A stretch of 64,000 nucleotides of DNA from Candidatus Thiodiazotropha endolucinida (GTDB lineage: Bacteria; Pseudomonadota; Gammaproteobacteria; Chromatiales; Chromatiaceae): the NCBI RefSeq assembly GCF_001715975.1, contig NZ_MARB01000008.1:124001-188000 (forward strand), in the 5' to 3' direction. Shown one piece after another: positions 18,752 through 26,200 of the stretch. The notes below the pieces were generated by a model. The model did no database searches. It saw nothing but the letters and a program-made list of their open reading frames with translations, and was not told where the DNA came from. The translations under genes and the position numbers were made by a program. Position 1 is the stretch's first letter. Every line of letters begins with the position of its first letter.

Positions 18752-19579
18752 ATGTCTATACGCGGAGTCCGCATTAAGATTGAAGACCTTAGCCATCGCT
18801 ATACTTCAAAAAGTCCAATCACATTCGATAAGGTCAATCTGGAAGCGAAGCATGGTGAGATCATTGTCATTATCGGGCGTTCCGGTTGCGGCAAATCGAC
18901 CTTGTTGCATATTCTTGCAGGGTTGTTGAAACCGACGGATGGCTCTGTTCGTCTTGACGATACCTTGGTGACATCGCCATCGCCGCAATGGGTCATGATG
19001 TTCCAGGCGCCCCATCTTTTTCCCTGGATGAAGGTGTCGCAAAATGTCGGTATCGGGCTGCACTTTGCAGGTTGGGATGAGTCCAGGATGCGTGAAAGGG
19101 TTGACGATGCACTTAGCCTTGTCGATCTTCAGGACTACGCCGATAACAACGTGCAGGACCTGTCGGGTGGTCAGCAGCAACGTGTGGCGCTGGCGCGCTC
19201 ACTAGTTATGGAACCGGAGTTGCTGCTTCTGGATGAACCATTCTCAGCACTCGATGCCTTTACCCGCGCATCTCTGCAACACGATGTTCGATCGATTGCA
19301 AAACGCCTCGGCTTCAATGTTGTGATCGTGACCCACGATATCGACGAGGCGGTCCTGATGGCGGATCGGGCACTGATCATGGCGGGCTCTCCCGGCAAGA
19401 TCTACGACGAGCTCGAAGTCAATCTACCCGATCCACGTGAGCGGCACGACCCGAATGTGCAGGCAATGCGCACACGCCTGATGGAGGCCTTCAAACAAGC
19501 CGCTAATGAGTACCCAAGCGCTTCCGGCAAGGATGCTGGTGACGAATCAAGTCCACACAGCGTCACGCAGCATGCCTGA
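18752..19579 (+). CDS. ABC transporter ATPase, nitrate/sulfonate/taurine type
   Basis: A 275-aa ATP-binding subunit of an importer in the NitT/TauT (SsuB-like) family. It has Walker A GRSGCGKST (about residues 44-52), the Q-loop FQAPHLFPW, the signature LSGGQQQRVALARSL, Walker B LLLLDEP and the switch histidine VTHDIDEA. The ribosome-binding site AGAGGATAG matches the one before scnC. It is first in ATPase, binding protein, permease, permease. Context suggests uptake of thiocyanate or a related small anion. The family alone would equally allow sulfonates, nitrate or cyanate. Confidence 0.93.
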   Translation: MSIRGVRIKIEDLSHRYTSKSPITFDKVNLEAKHGEIIVIIGRSGCGKSTLLHILAGLLKPTDGSVRLDDTLVTSPSPQWVMMFQAPHLFPWMKVSQNVGIGLHFAGWDESRMRERVDDALSLVDLQDYADNNVQDLSGGQQQRVALARSLVMEPELLLLDEPFSALDAFTRASLQHDVRSIAKRLGFNVVIVTHDIDEAVLMADRALIMAGSPGKIYDELEVNLPDPRERHDPNVQAMRTRLMEAFKQAANEYPSASGKDAGDESSPHSVTQHA

Positions 19580-19626
19580 CCCTGCATAAGTCGGAATATC
19601 CGATTACCTAACGGAGGATATCGAAG

Positions 19627-20919
19627 ATGAATGAGCAGAAGCAGCTTATAGATAAGTACGGTGACGGAATCAATGATCCCGATCTCGTCCTGGAATACGA
19701 CCCCCTATTCAAGAACGTGTTAGGTAGTGGTGTTGATAGGCGTGATTTTCTGAAAATGGGCAGTCTTGCGGCGATGAGCAGCCTGATTCCTTCGGCAGCG
19801 ACCTTTGCCCAGGAGAAGAAATGGGATCCTGTGGTCCGTATAGGATATATCCCGATCACCGATGCTGCGGCGCTGCTGGTGGCCCATGAGTTGGGTTTTT
19901 TCAAGAAAGAGGGTATCGAATCCGTTCGCCCAACCCTGATCCGCGGTTGGTCACCCCTGGTGGAGGCGTTTGCCTCGCACCGATTCAATCTCACCCATAT
20001 GTTGATTCCGATACCGATCTGGATGCGTTATAACAACAAGTATCCGTTGAAGATCACTGCCTGGGATCATACCAACGGCTCCGCTATCATCGTGCACAAG
20101 GATAGCGGTATCAATACGCCAAAGGATTTCGGTGGCAAGCAGTTTGCCGTGCCCTATTGGTACTCGATTCATAATATCGTTTCGCAAAAGATCATGAAGG
20201 AGGCCGGTATCAAACCAGTGATACGGCCGCAAACCGCGAAACTGGCCCCTGATGAGTGTAATTTCCTGGTGCTCAATCCGCCTGAGATGCCGCCGGCCCT
20301 TGCGGCCAAGTCGATTGACGGTTACTGCGTGGCCGAACCCTTCAATGCCCTGGGCGAGATCAAGGCGGGCGGAAAGGTGCTGCGTTTCACAGGTGATGTC
20401 TGGAAAGGGCATCCATGCTGTGTCGTGGTCATGCATGAGGCCGATGCGATGGATCCTGATCGTGCGGCATGGGCTCAGGGTGTGCACAACGCCATCATCG
20501 CCGCACAGATACATCTCGGAGAAAACAGAGAGGAGATGGCGCATCTGCTCTCCCGTAATGGCAAGAAATACCTGCCGTTCCCGAAGAAGGTCATCGAGCG
20601 GGCCATGCTGTTCTACGATCCTGCCTACTACAGCAACCCGGTAGCGATCAAACACCCGGAGTGGGGTATGGACCGAATCAATTTTCAGAGTTGGCCCTAC
20701 CGTTCCGCCACTGAACTCGTTGTTTCGGATCTGAAGAGTACTGTACTCACCGGCGACGCCAGTTTCCTTGACGGACTCTCACCGGAGCATGTGGCTGATG
20801 ATCTGGTCAACTACAAATATGTGAAGAATGCCCTTGAAGCCAATCCTAAATGGAAGAATGACCCGAGCGTGCCCAAAACGGGCGACCCCTATTCCAGAGT
20901 AGAGGTGGTTAAACTGTGA
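19627..20919 (+). CDS. Tat-exported ABC substrate-binding protein (NitT/TauT family)
   Basis: A 430-aa periplasmic binding protein. The export signal is unusual: about 37 hydrophilic residues precede the twin-arginine motif DRRDFLKMGSLAAMSSLIPSAATFA (Arg38-Arg39), as in NrtA- and CynA-like proteins. The mature part starts VRIGYIPITDAAALLVAHELGFFKKEGI, the standard opening of nitrate/sulfonate binding proteins, and includes CVAEPFNALGEIKAGG. GGAGGATATC precedes the ATG, and the stop overlaps the first permease start by 4 bases. Tat export means it folds in the cytoplasm before secretion. The ligand is not determinable from sequence. Thiocyanate is the favoured guess from context. Confidence 0.9.
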   Translation: MNEQKQLIDKYGDGINDPDLVLEYDPLFKNVLGSGVDRRDFLKMGSLAAMSSLIPSAATFAQEKKWDPVVRIGYIPITDAAALLVAHELGFFKKEGIESVRPTLIRGWSPLVEAFASHRFNLTHMLIPIPIWMRYNNKYPLKITAWDHTNGSAIIVHKDSGINTPKDFGGKQFAVPYWYSIHNIVSQKIMKEAGIKPVIRPQTAKLAPDECNFLVLNPPEMPPALAAKSIDGYCVAEPFNALGEIKAGGKVLRFTGDVWKGHPCCVVVMHEADAMDPDRAAWAQGVHNAIIAAQIHLGENREEMAHLLSRNGKKYLPFPKKVIERAMLFYDPAYYSNPVAIKHPEWGMDRINFQSWPYRSATELVVSDLKSTVLTGDASFLDGLSPEHVADDLVNYKYVKNALEANPKWKNDPSVPKTGDPYSRVEVVKL

Positions 20920-21746
20920 GTGAAGATGCCGCATCTTTCAAGGTGGGCGAATCCAAGCCGTACCGTGTCCTGAAATCATCAGGACGCGGTTTATACAACT
21001 TCTTCGGGGGGTTGGCGATCCTGTTCGTCTTTTGGTGGATTGGAGGTTATTTCATATCCATCAATCCATCCACTGAACACTTCGCGGCTTTCGGGCCGAT
21101 TCCCACATTTAAGGCATTTCCCGAGCTATGGTCCTCCGGCACGATTCAGAGTGCAATAGCCGCAAGTGGCTATCGTTTGGGTTTGGGTCTGCTGATTGCG
21201 ATAGTAATCGGTGTGCCGATCGGTATTCTGATGGGTCGAAGCAAGCGCTTCCGCGAAATAAGCAATTCACCGTTTCAGCTATTGCGCATGATCAGTCCAT
21301 TGGCTTGGATGCCGCTTGCGGTCATTGTTTTCGCAACTTGGAATCAATCGATCATTTTTCTGATTGCAATTGCATCGGTCTGGCCAGTGGCCTTTGCCAC
21401 GGCCGCGGGTCTGGCGAAAATCGATCCGGCCTGGTTCAAAGTGGCGCGAAATCTGGGCGCTAAGCCCATACACATGATGACCAAAATTATATTGCCGGCC
21501 ATCAGCTTCGATGTATTTACAGGTATCCGGCTGGCGTTGGGTGTGGCGTGGATTGTGTTGGTGCCGGCGGAATATCTGGGGGTCACATCCGGTCTCGGCT
21601 ACTCAATAGAAGACGCCAGGGAAACATTGTCATACCACCACCTTACAGCCATCGTGCTGGTGATCGGTGCACTCGGTTACATCCTCGACAGTACCTGTGT
21701 GTTACTGATCAAACATTTCAGCTGGCACCGTGGAGATGAATCGTGA
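20916..21746 (+). CDS. ABC transporter permease 1 (SsuC/NrtB type)
   Basis: A 276-aa inner-membrane permease of the BPD_transp_1 family with about six hydrophobic segments. The ATPase-contact EAA-like loop is AGLAKIDPAWFKVARNLGAKPIHMMTKIILPAI. It starts with GTG overlapping the binding-protein stop. It is strongly similar along its whole length to the next gene, including the shared block GRSKRFRE-SNSPFQLLRMISPL. Confidence 0.92.
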   Translation: MSEDAASFKVGESKPYRVLKSSGRGLYNFFGGLAILFVFWWIGGYFISINPSTEHFAAFGPIPTFKAFPELWSSGTIQSAIAASGYRLGLGLLIAIVIGVPIGILMGRSKRFREISNSPFQLLRMISPLAWMPLAVIVFATWNQSIIFLIAIASVWPVAFATAAGLAKIDPAWFKVARNLGAKPIHMMTKIILPAISFDVFTGIRLALGVAWIVLVPAEYLGVTSGLGYSIEDARETLSYHHLTAIVLVIGALGYILDSTCVLLIKHFSWHRGDES

Positions 21747-21804
21747 GCCATCAGAGCGAGGAGAGGAAAAAAGTGTGTTCACCTGTTGGAAAGGTTGTTA
21801 AGCA

Positions 21805-22653
21805 ATGAGTAATGATACCGCGCCTGCCGGGTTGAACATCCTCAACAGCATGATGGGTGCAAACGCATCTCAGCGCCTATTGAAATCATCCTGGCGGGGA
21901 TTGATGAATTTCTTTGGCGGGCTTGCGATCCTGTTTGTGATCTGGTGGTTTGGCATCTATCTGATATCTTCAAATACCTCGACCGAACATTTTGGTGACT
22001 TTGGGCCAATACCAGCAATTCAGGCGATCCCAGTGTTATGGGAAGAGGGCACGATACAGAGTGCGATTACATCCAGTGGCTACCGTTTGGGTAGTGGACT
22101 GTTAATTGCCATATGCATTGGAGTGCCAATCGGTATTTTGATGGGACGCAGTAAGCGGTTTCGTGAATTGAGCAACTCACCCTTTCAGTTGTTGCGTATG
22201 ATCAGTCCCCTCTCTTGGGAACCTATCGCGGTTATTGTTTTCGTGACATGGAATCAGGCGATCATATTCCTGATAGCCATTGCGTCGGTTTGGCCTATCG
22301 CGTTTGCAACCGCAGCCGGTCTGGCCAAGGTCGATCCTGCCTGGTTTAAGGTGGCGCGAAACCTTGGCGCCAAACCCTGGCATATCGTGACACGGATTAT
22401 CATACCGGCGATCACATTCGATGTGCTTACAGGTGTGCGTCTTGCGCTCGGTGTGGCATGGATCGTTCTCGTTCCTGCAGAATTCCTTGGTGTTACTTCC
22501 GGTCTTGGCTACTCGATTCAAGATGCGCGTGAGGGTCTTTCGTACGACCATCTTATGGCATGGGTGCTTATCATAGGTGCTATCGGCTACATCCTCGATA
22601 GCTCCTGTGTGATGCTAATCAAGCGCTTCAGTTGGCATCGTGGAGATCAGTGA
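21805..22653 (+). CDS. ABC transporter permease 2, tandem paralogue
   Basis: A 282-aa permease nearly colinear with the preceding one, so the pair comes from a tandem duplication. The EAA-like loop is AGLAKVDPAWFKVARNLGAKPWHIVTRIIIPAI. The N-terminal 20 residues (NDTAPAGLNILNSMMGANAS) are the least similar part. The two could form a heterodimeric membrane channel. Confidence 0.92.
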   Translation: MSNDTAPAGLNILNSMMGANASQRLLKSSWRGLMNFFGGLAILFVIWWFGIYLISSNTSTEHFGDFGPIPAIQAIPVLWEEGTIQSAITSSGYRLGSGLLIAICIGVPIGILMGRSKRFRELSNSPFQLLRMISPLSWEPIAVIVFVTWNQAIIFLIAIASVWPIAFATAAGLAKVDPAWFKVARNLGAKPWHIVTRIIIPAITFDVLTGVRLALGVAWIVLVPAEFLGVTSGLGYSIQDAREGLSYDHLMAWVLIIGAIGYILDSSCVMLIKRFSWHRGDQ

Positions 22654-22740
22654 CATCTCGTAGTTACGACGCGATAACAGCAACCTGAAAGGCTTGGTAT
22701 CAAGCATATGTTGTGTGCTGGCGGATGCGAGGTAAATGTG

Positions 22741-23010
22741 ATGAGCAGATCGAGATTCAGTGAAGAAAAGATCTTGGCTGTATTGAAGGAAGCGGAGGAG
22801 TCGGATGAGAAGATCACTGAAATATGCAGCAAGCATGGGATCTCCGATGCCACATTTTACAAATGGCGCTCAAAATACGGAGGCCAGTCAGCCAATGACT
22901 CAAGGCGTTTGAAGCAACTCGAGGAGGAGAATAAGCGGCTTCGAGCGCTTGTTGCCGATCTCGCTTTACGTAATCAGGCATTAAAGCGCGTGGTATCGAA
23001 GAAGTGGTGA
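22741..23010 (+). CDS. IS3-family transposase OrfA, orphan remnant
   Basis: An 89-aa protein with a helix-turn-helix (RFSEEKILAVLKEAEES, ITEICSKHGISDATFYKWRSKYGG) and leucine-zipper tail (LKQLEEENKRLRALVADLALRNQALKRVV), the complete OrfA of IS3-group elements. OrfB, the DDE catalytic part, is missing: only about 115 bases separate it from the dsrE-like gene. No terminal inverted repeats were found. It cannot transpose alone. A start at 22708 would add 11 residues unlike OrfA. Confidence 0.8.
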   Translation: MSRSRFSEEKILAVLKEAEESDEKITEICSKHGISDATFYKWRSKYGGQSANDSRRLKQLEEENKRLRALVADLALRNQALKRVVSKKW

Positions 23011-23061
23011 ACACTATCGGCCGCCGTGGGCGGAAGTATTTACCACAACAGAGGAAATGAG

Positions 23062-23109
23062 ATGAATGTGGTAGGTGTATTGTTTGGTTTTGCAGTGACA
23101 ATGCAATAG
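23062..23109 (+). CDS. Possible 15-codon leader peptide
   Basis: MNVVGVLFGFAVTMQ, a short hydrophobic frame with GAGG 7 bases before its ATG, ends 17 bases before the dsrE-like gene. It could couple translation of the downstream gene. Frames this short arise by chance often. Confidence 0.2.
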   Translation: MNVVGVLFGFAVTMQ

Positions 23110-23126
23110 AGAGAGGCGATAACTAC

Positions 23127-23519
23127 ATGTCACAGAATTATCACATCGTTTGCTTGACTGGAACACGCGAAAAATTGCAGATGGCTGCAATGTTCGCATC
23201 GGTGGCAGCCGCCACGGGTGATCGGGTTACTGTATTTTTTTCTATGAATGCATTGCCTTTCTTCATCAAGAATTCTGTACAGCAGCCACCGGTGGAGAGC
23301 CGGTTTGGCGAAATGATTGAAAGCGAAGTGGGTGTGCCGCCGTTCAAACAATTGTTTAAAAGTGCGGCGGAATTGGGAGATGCAAAACTTTTGCCCTGTT
23401 CCATGGCGCTTGATCTGTTGAAGATTACCAAAGAGGCTCTTGATCCCGAGTTTGGACCGCCGACAGGGCTCACCCGCTTTCTTAACGATGCTGAAGGCGG
23501 GCAGCTGCTGACATTTTGA
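23127..23519 (+). CDS. DsrE-family sulfur-carrier protein
   Basis: A 130-aa cytoplasmic protein of the DsrE/DsrF/TusD-like fold. Its N-terminus VCLTGTREKLQMAAMFASVAAATGDRVTVFFSMNAL and the single conserved cysteine in LLPCSMALDLL match the DsrE2 or peroxiredoxin-like branch, which carries persulfide sulfur in sulfur-oxidising bacteria. GAGAGAGGCG precedes the ATG. It is paired with tusA 42 bases downstream, an association well known from sulfur oxidisers. Confidence 0.85.
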   Translation: MSQNYHIVCLTGTREKLQMAAMFASVAAATGDRVTVFFSMNALPFFIKNSVQQPPVESRFGEMIESEVGVPPFKQLFKSAAELGDAKLLPCSMALDLLKITKEALDPEFGPPTGLTRFLNDAEGGQLLTF

Positions 23520-23561
23520 ATCGATAGCGGCTCAAACTATCTCAGCAAGAGGATATTGTGA

Positions 23562-23792
23562 ATGAGTGAATTTAAAACCATCGATGCTCGAAACACGTTT
23601 TGCCCCGGGCCGCTAATGGAGCTTATTACCTATATGAAGCAGGCGGCAGTTGGCGATACCCTCGAGCTGTTATCGACCGATAACGGAACGGCATCCGATG
23701 TTCCCGAGTGGATCGACAAGGTTGGACACGAAATGATCAGTAGTGAGAAGGTCGGGGAGGTCTGGCACATGAAGGTTCGCAAGCTCAAATAG
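23562..23792 (+). CDS. TusA-family sulfurtransferase
   Basis: A 76-aa protein with the TusA signature TIDARNTFCPGPLMELI. Cys in the CPGP motif is the persulfide-carrying residue. Family members relay sulfane sulfur between rhodanese, DsrE-type proteins and oxidising enzymes, or to tRNA thiolation. Placement between a DsrE-like protein and an SQR-like flavoprotein points to the oxidation relay. Confidence 0.92.
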   Translation: MSEFKTIDARNTFCPGPLMELITYMKQAAVGDTLELLSTDNGTASDVPEWIDKVGHEMISSEKVGEVWHMKVRKLK

Positions 23793-23911
23793 CGGTAGGT
23801 GAAGAGGAGTGGATTGATTGCTTGTTAATCAATGGCTCAGCTGGTTTAACAAAAGAGATTTATCTGGCCCAGGGTCAGAGATCTCCTGTAATAGTGGATT
23901 AGGAGAGTGCA

Positions 23912-25045
23912 ATGAGAATCTTAGTCGTCGGTGGTGGCTGCGGTGGTACCATATTGGCCAACAACCTTGCGCGGCGGCTGGCCAGCGAGATCCGCAATCG
24001 TAAGGTCAGACTCACACTGCTTTCGGCCTCGGATAAACACATGTATCAGCCGGGTCTGTTGTATGTGGCGTTTGGACAGATGATGCCTGACGAACTGTAT
24101 CGTGATCAGGAGAGTCTGCTTGAGCCCTCGATTGAGTTTTATGTGGATCCGGTCGAGGCGTTCCATCTTGATCAGAACAAGGTTACAACAAAAAGCGGTA
24201 AGACACATGAGTATGACGTGATGGTCATCGCAACCGGTTCACGTATCGTGCCTGAAGAAGTGCCTGGCCTGGTCGAGGGTTCTGAAACCTTCTATTCCGA
24301 GGAAGCCGCCGTGAAGATGTTCAAACGTCTCCGTGAGTTTGAGGGCGGTAAGGTTGCGATTGTCGTCGGTGTCCCGCACAAATGTCCGATCGCCCCGGTG
24401 GAGGTGACTTTCTCCCTTCACGACTATTTCAAGATGCGCGGTATTCGCGACAAGGTGCACATCAAGTACCACTATCCAATCGGTCGGATCCACACCATAG
24501 AAAATGTTGCCAAATGGGCAAAGCCGGAGTTCGATCGCATTGGCGTTGAATATGAAACCCTGTTCAACGTCAAGGAAGTGGATGTGGAGAATCAGGTGGT
24601 AAAGAGCGAAGAGGGTACCGAGACCGCATATGATCTGCTTATCTCCATTCCGCCACACAGGGGAATGCCGGTGATCGAACGGGATAAGATGGGCGATGGC
24701 GGCTGGATACCCACTGATCGGTACAAACTCACCATGGAGGGATATGACAATGTCTATGTATTGGGGGATACCACCAACCTGCCGGTGAGCAAGACCGGTT
24801 CCGCGGCGCATTTCGAAGCCGAGGTAGTGGCCGAGAACATCGCTTCGATTATCAAGATCGGTACACCCGTACGTGATTATGACGGTAAGGTCTACTGTTT
24901 TATCGAGGCAGGTCATGATCGGGCGACCTACGCCATGTTCAACTATGAGAATCCACCCGACCTGAAGGCGCCCAATAAATCGATGCACTGGTTTAAAATG
25001 AGCTATAACAAAATGTATTGGACCAGCGTCCGCGGTCTACTTTGA
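23912..25045 (+). CDS. FAD-dependent oxidoreductase, sulfide:quinone reductase-like
   Basis: A 377-aa flavoprotein. The FAD-binding motif VVGGGCGGTILANNLARR is at the N-terminus, ATGSRIVPEEVPG lies near residue 110, and a second binding region with VLGDTTNLPVSKTGSAAHFEAEVVAENI is near 285. The overall pattern, including YQPGLLYVAFG, is that of SQR and flavocytochrome c sulfide dehydrogenase relatives. A cysteine in HKCPIAPVE occupies roughly the position of an SQR active-site cysteine; the rest of the canonical pair is not obvious. I infer a role in oxidising sulfide or persulfide and passing electrons to quinone. GGAGAG precedes the ATG. Confidence 0.85.
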   Translation: MRILVVGGGCGGTILANNLARRLASEIRNRKVRLTLLSASDKHMYQPGLLYVAFGQMMPDELYRDQESLLEPSIEFYVDPVEAFHLDQNKVTTKSGKTHEYDVMVIATGSRIVPEEVPGLVEGSETFYSEEAAVKMFKRLREFEGGKVAIVVGVPHKCPIAPVEVTFSLHDYFKMRGIRDKVHIKYHYPIGRIHTIENVAKWAKPEFDRIGVEYETLFNVKEVDVENQVVKSEEGTETAYDLLISIPPHRGMPVIERDKMGDGGWIPTDRYKLTMEGYDNVYVLGDTTNLPVSKTGSAAHFEAEVVAENIASIIKIGTPVRDYDGKVYCFIEAGHDRATYAMFNYENPPDLKAPNKSMHWFKMSYNKMYWTSVRGLL

Positions 25046-25057
25046 GGAGGCGTGGTT

Positions 25058-25501
25058 ATGACTGCCCAGACTGAATCACCTCAACCCGCAAACACTATTG
25101 ATCGTGAGGAGCTTGCCCACGAACTGGAGCAGCTATCAGAACTTGCGACACTGGTCTTGTCGGCGCGGGATGCCTTGTCGGACGATATTGTTTCCCGTCT
25201 CGCTTCGGCATTGAGTGAAGGTATCACACTGCTTGACCGTCTTACCCGCAATGAGGGTCTTATGCGCCTACTGCAGGTGCTCGATAAGCCGGAGACTCAA
25301 CATCTGCTGCATGGGCTCTCCACTGCACTCTCGCAAATGAGCCGGGAAATCGCAATTTCACCGCCGGCCAAAGGTGGTCTCGGGGGGGTTGTCAAACTGG
25401 CGATGGAACCTGGTACGCAAGAGGGTCTGCGATCGCTTTCGCTGCTGGGTAAGTATTGGAGCGACAGCATGCGTGAACTACACAGTAAGGGCGGTAATTG
25501 A
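25058..25501 (+). CDS. DUF1641 protein
   Basis: A 147-aa helical protein with the DUF1641 region (LLRLQVLDKPETQHLLHGLSTAL-like middle and GVVKLAMEPGTQEGLRSLSLLGK). The family often accompanies FAD/NAD(P) oxidoreductases and formate dehydrogenase genes, and its role is unknown. It starts 12 bases after the SQR-like gene with GAGGAGG 7 bases before ATG 25058. A GTG at 25052 is too close to that site. Confidence 0.8.
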   Translation: MTAQTESPQPANTIDREELAHELEQLSELATLVLSARDALSDDIVSRLASALSEGITLLDRLTRNEGLMRLLQVLDKPETQHLLHGLSTALSQMSREIAISPPAKGGLGGVVKLAMEPGTQEGLRSLSLLGKYWSDSMRELHSKGGN

Positions 25502-25554
25502 AAAAACAGCTGCTGATTGTGATGGACTGCCGGAGAGCGCTGTCAACGGACGGT

Positions 25555-25998
25555 TTATTTGATAAGCAGCTTGAGAGGCTGCATCTCTTTATACATGATC
25601 ACGAGAGGCTTCCTGCTGGCAAAGGTGAGAATGCGGGTGTGCGATGGATAAAACAGGTGGCTGCACAAGAACATGTGTATCTCCTCTCCACGCATTAGAA
25701 ACTCCTTAAGGCGAAGGATGTTCCTCATATCCACATCGTCCTGCAGTGGATGTTTGTAATGGTTCAATACCAAGCTATCATCAGACAGTGCCAGTTGAGG
25801 GATCTCATCGTGATGTCCCAACAGCTCGTGGTGTGCCTGTTTGCGCAGGCGGGAGGAGAGGATCAATCCGGCCCGGTCTTCTCCGAATAGCCAGCTGATA
25901 TCCCTCTCTTCATCGTAGTCGGCACTGTGTTCGCCAAAGGCGAGGCACCAGCCCCTATAGTAGGCGTTGTATCGCTTGACGATCCGTGAATCATTCAT
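25555..25998 (-). CDS. Hypothetical protein
   Basis: A 147-aa frame of protein-like composition (several Trp and Tyr, no low-complexity runs) and no family I recognise. No clear ribosome-binding site. A shorter plus-strand frame of 66 codons (25498-25698) overlaps it and starts at a TTG on the DUF1641 stop. At most one of the two is likely real, and I prefer the longer minus-strand frame. Confidence 0.45.
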   Translation of the reverse strand: MNDSRIVKRYNAYYRGWCLAFGEHSADYDEERDISWLFGEDRAGLILSSRLRKQAHHELLGHHDEIPQLALSDDSLVLNHYKHPLQDDVDMRNILRLKEFLMRGEEIHMFLCSHLFYPSHTRILTFASRKPLVIMYKEMQPLKLLIK

Positions 25999-26200
25999 TG
26001 TATGATCAGGGTGTTGTTACCGTGCCTTGCATTGCCAGGAGGGCTGGGTAGCAAAAAGATATATAATAATAAAATCTTCGGCTGGCCTTTATAGGTGGTG
26101 CAATCTGGCCAGCTCCCCATTATGCAATGGATCGATCCTCATACTACTTAAAACGCTCTCTGCATACAATCTTCAAAGAGTGGTTTACTACTACTGAGCG

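Noticed and set aside
25498-25698. 66-codon frame starting on the DUF1641 stop codon
   Set aside because: TTG start and overlap with a longer, more protein-like frame on the other strand. Kept only as an alternative.
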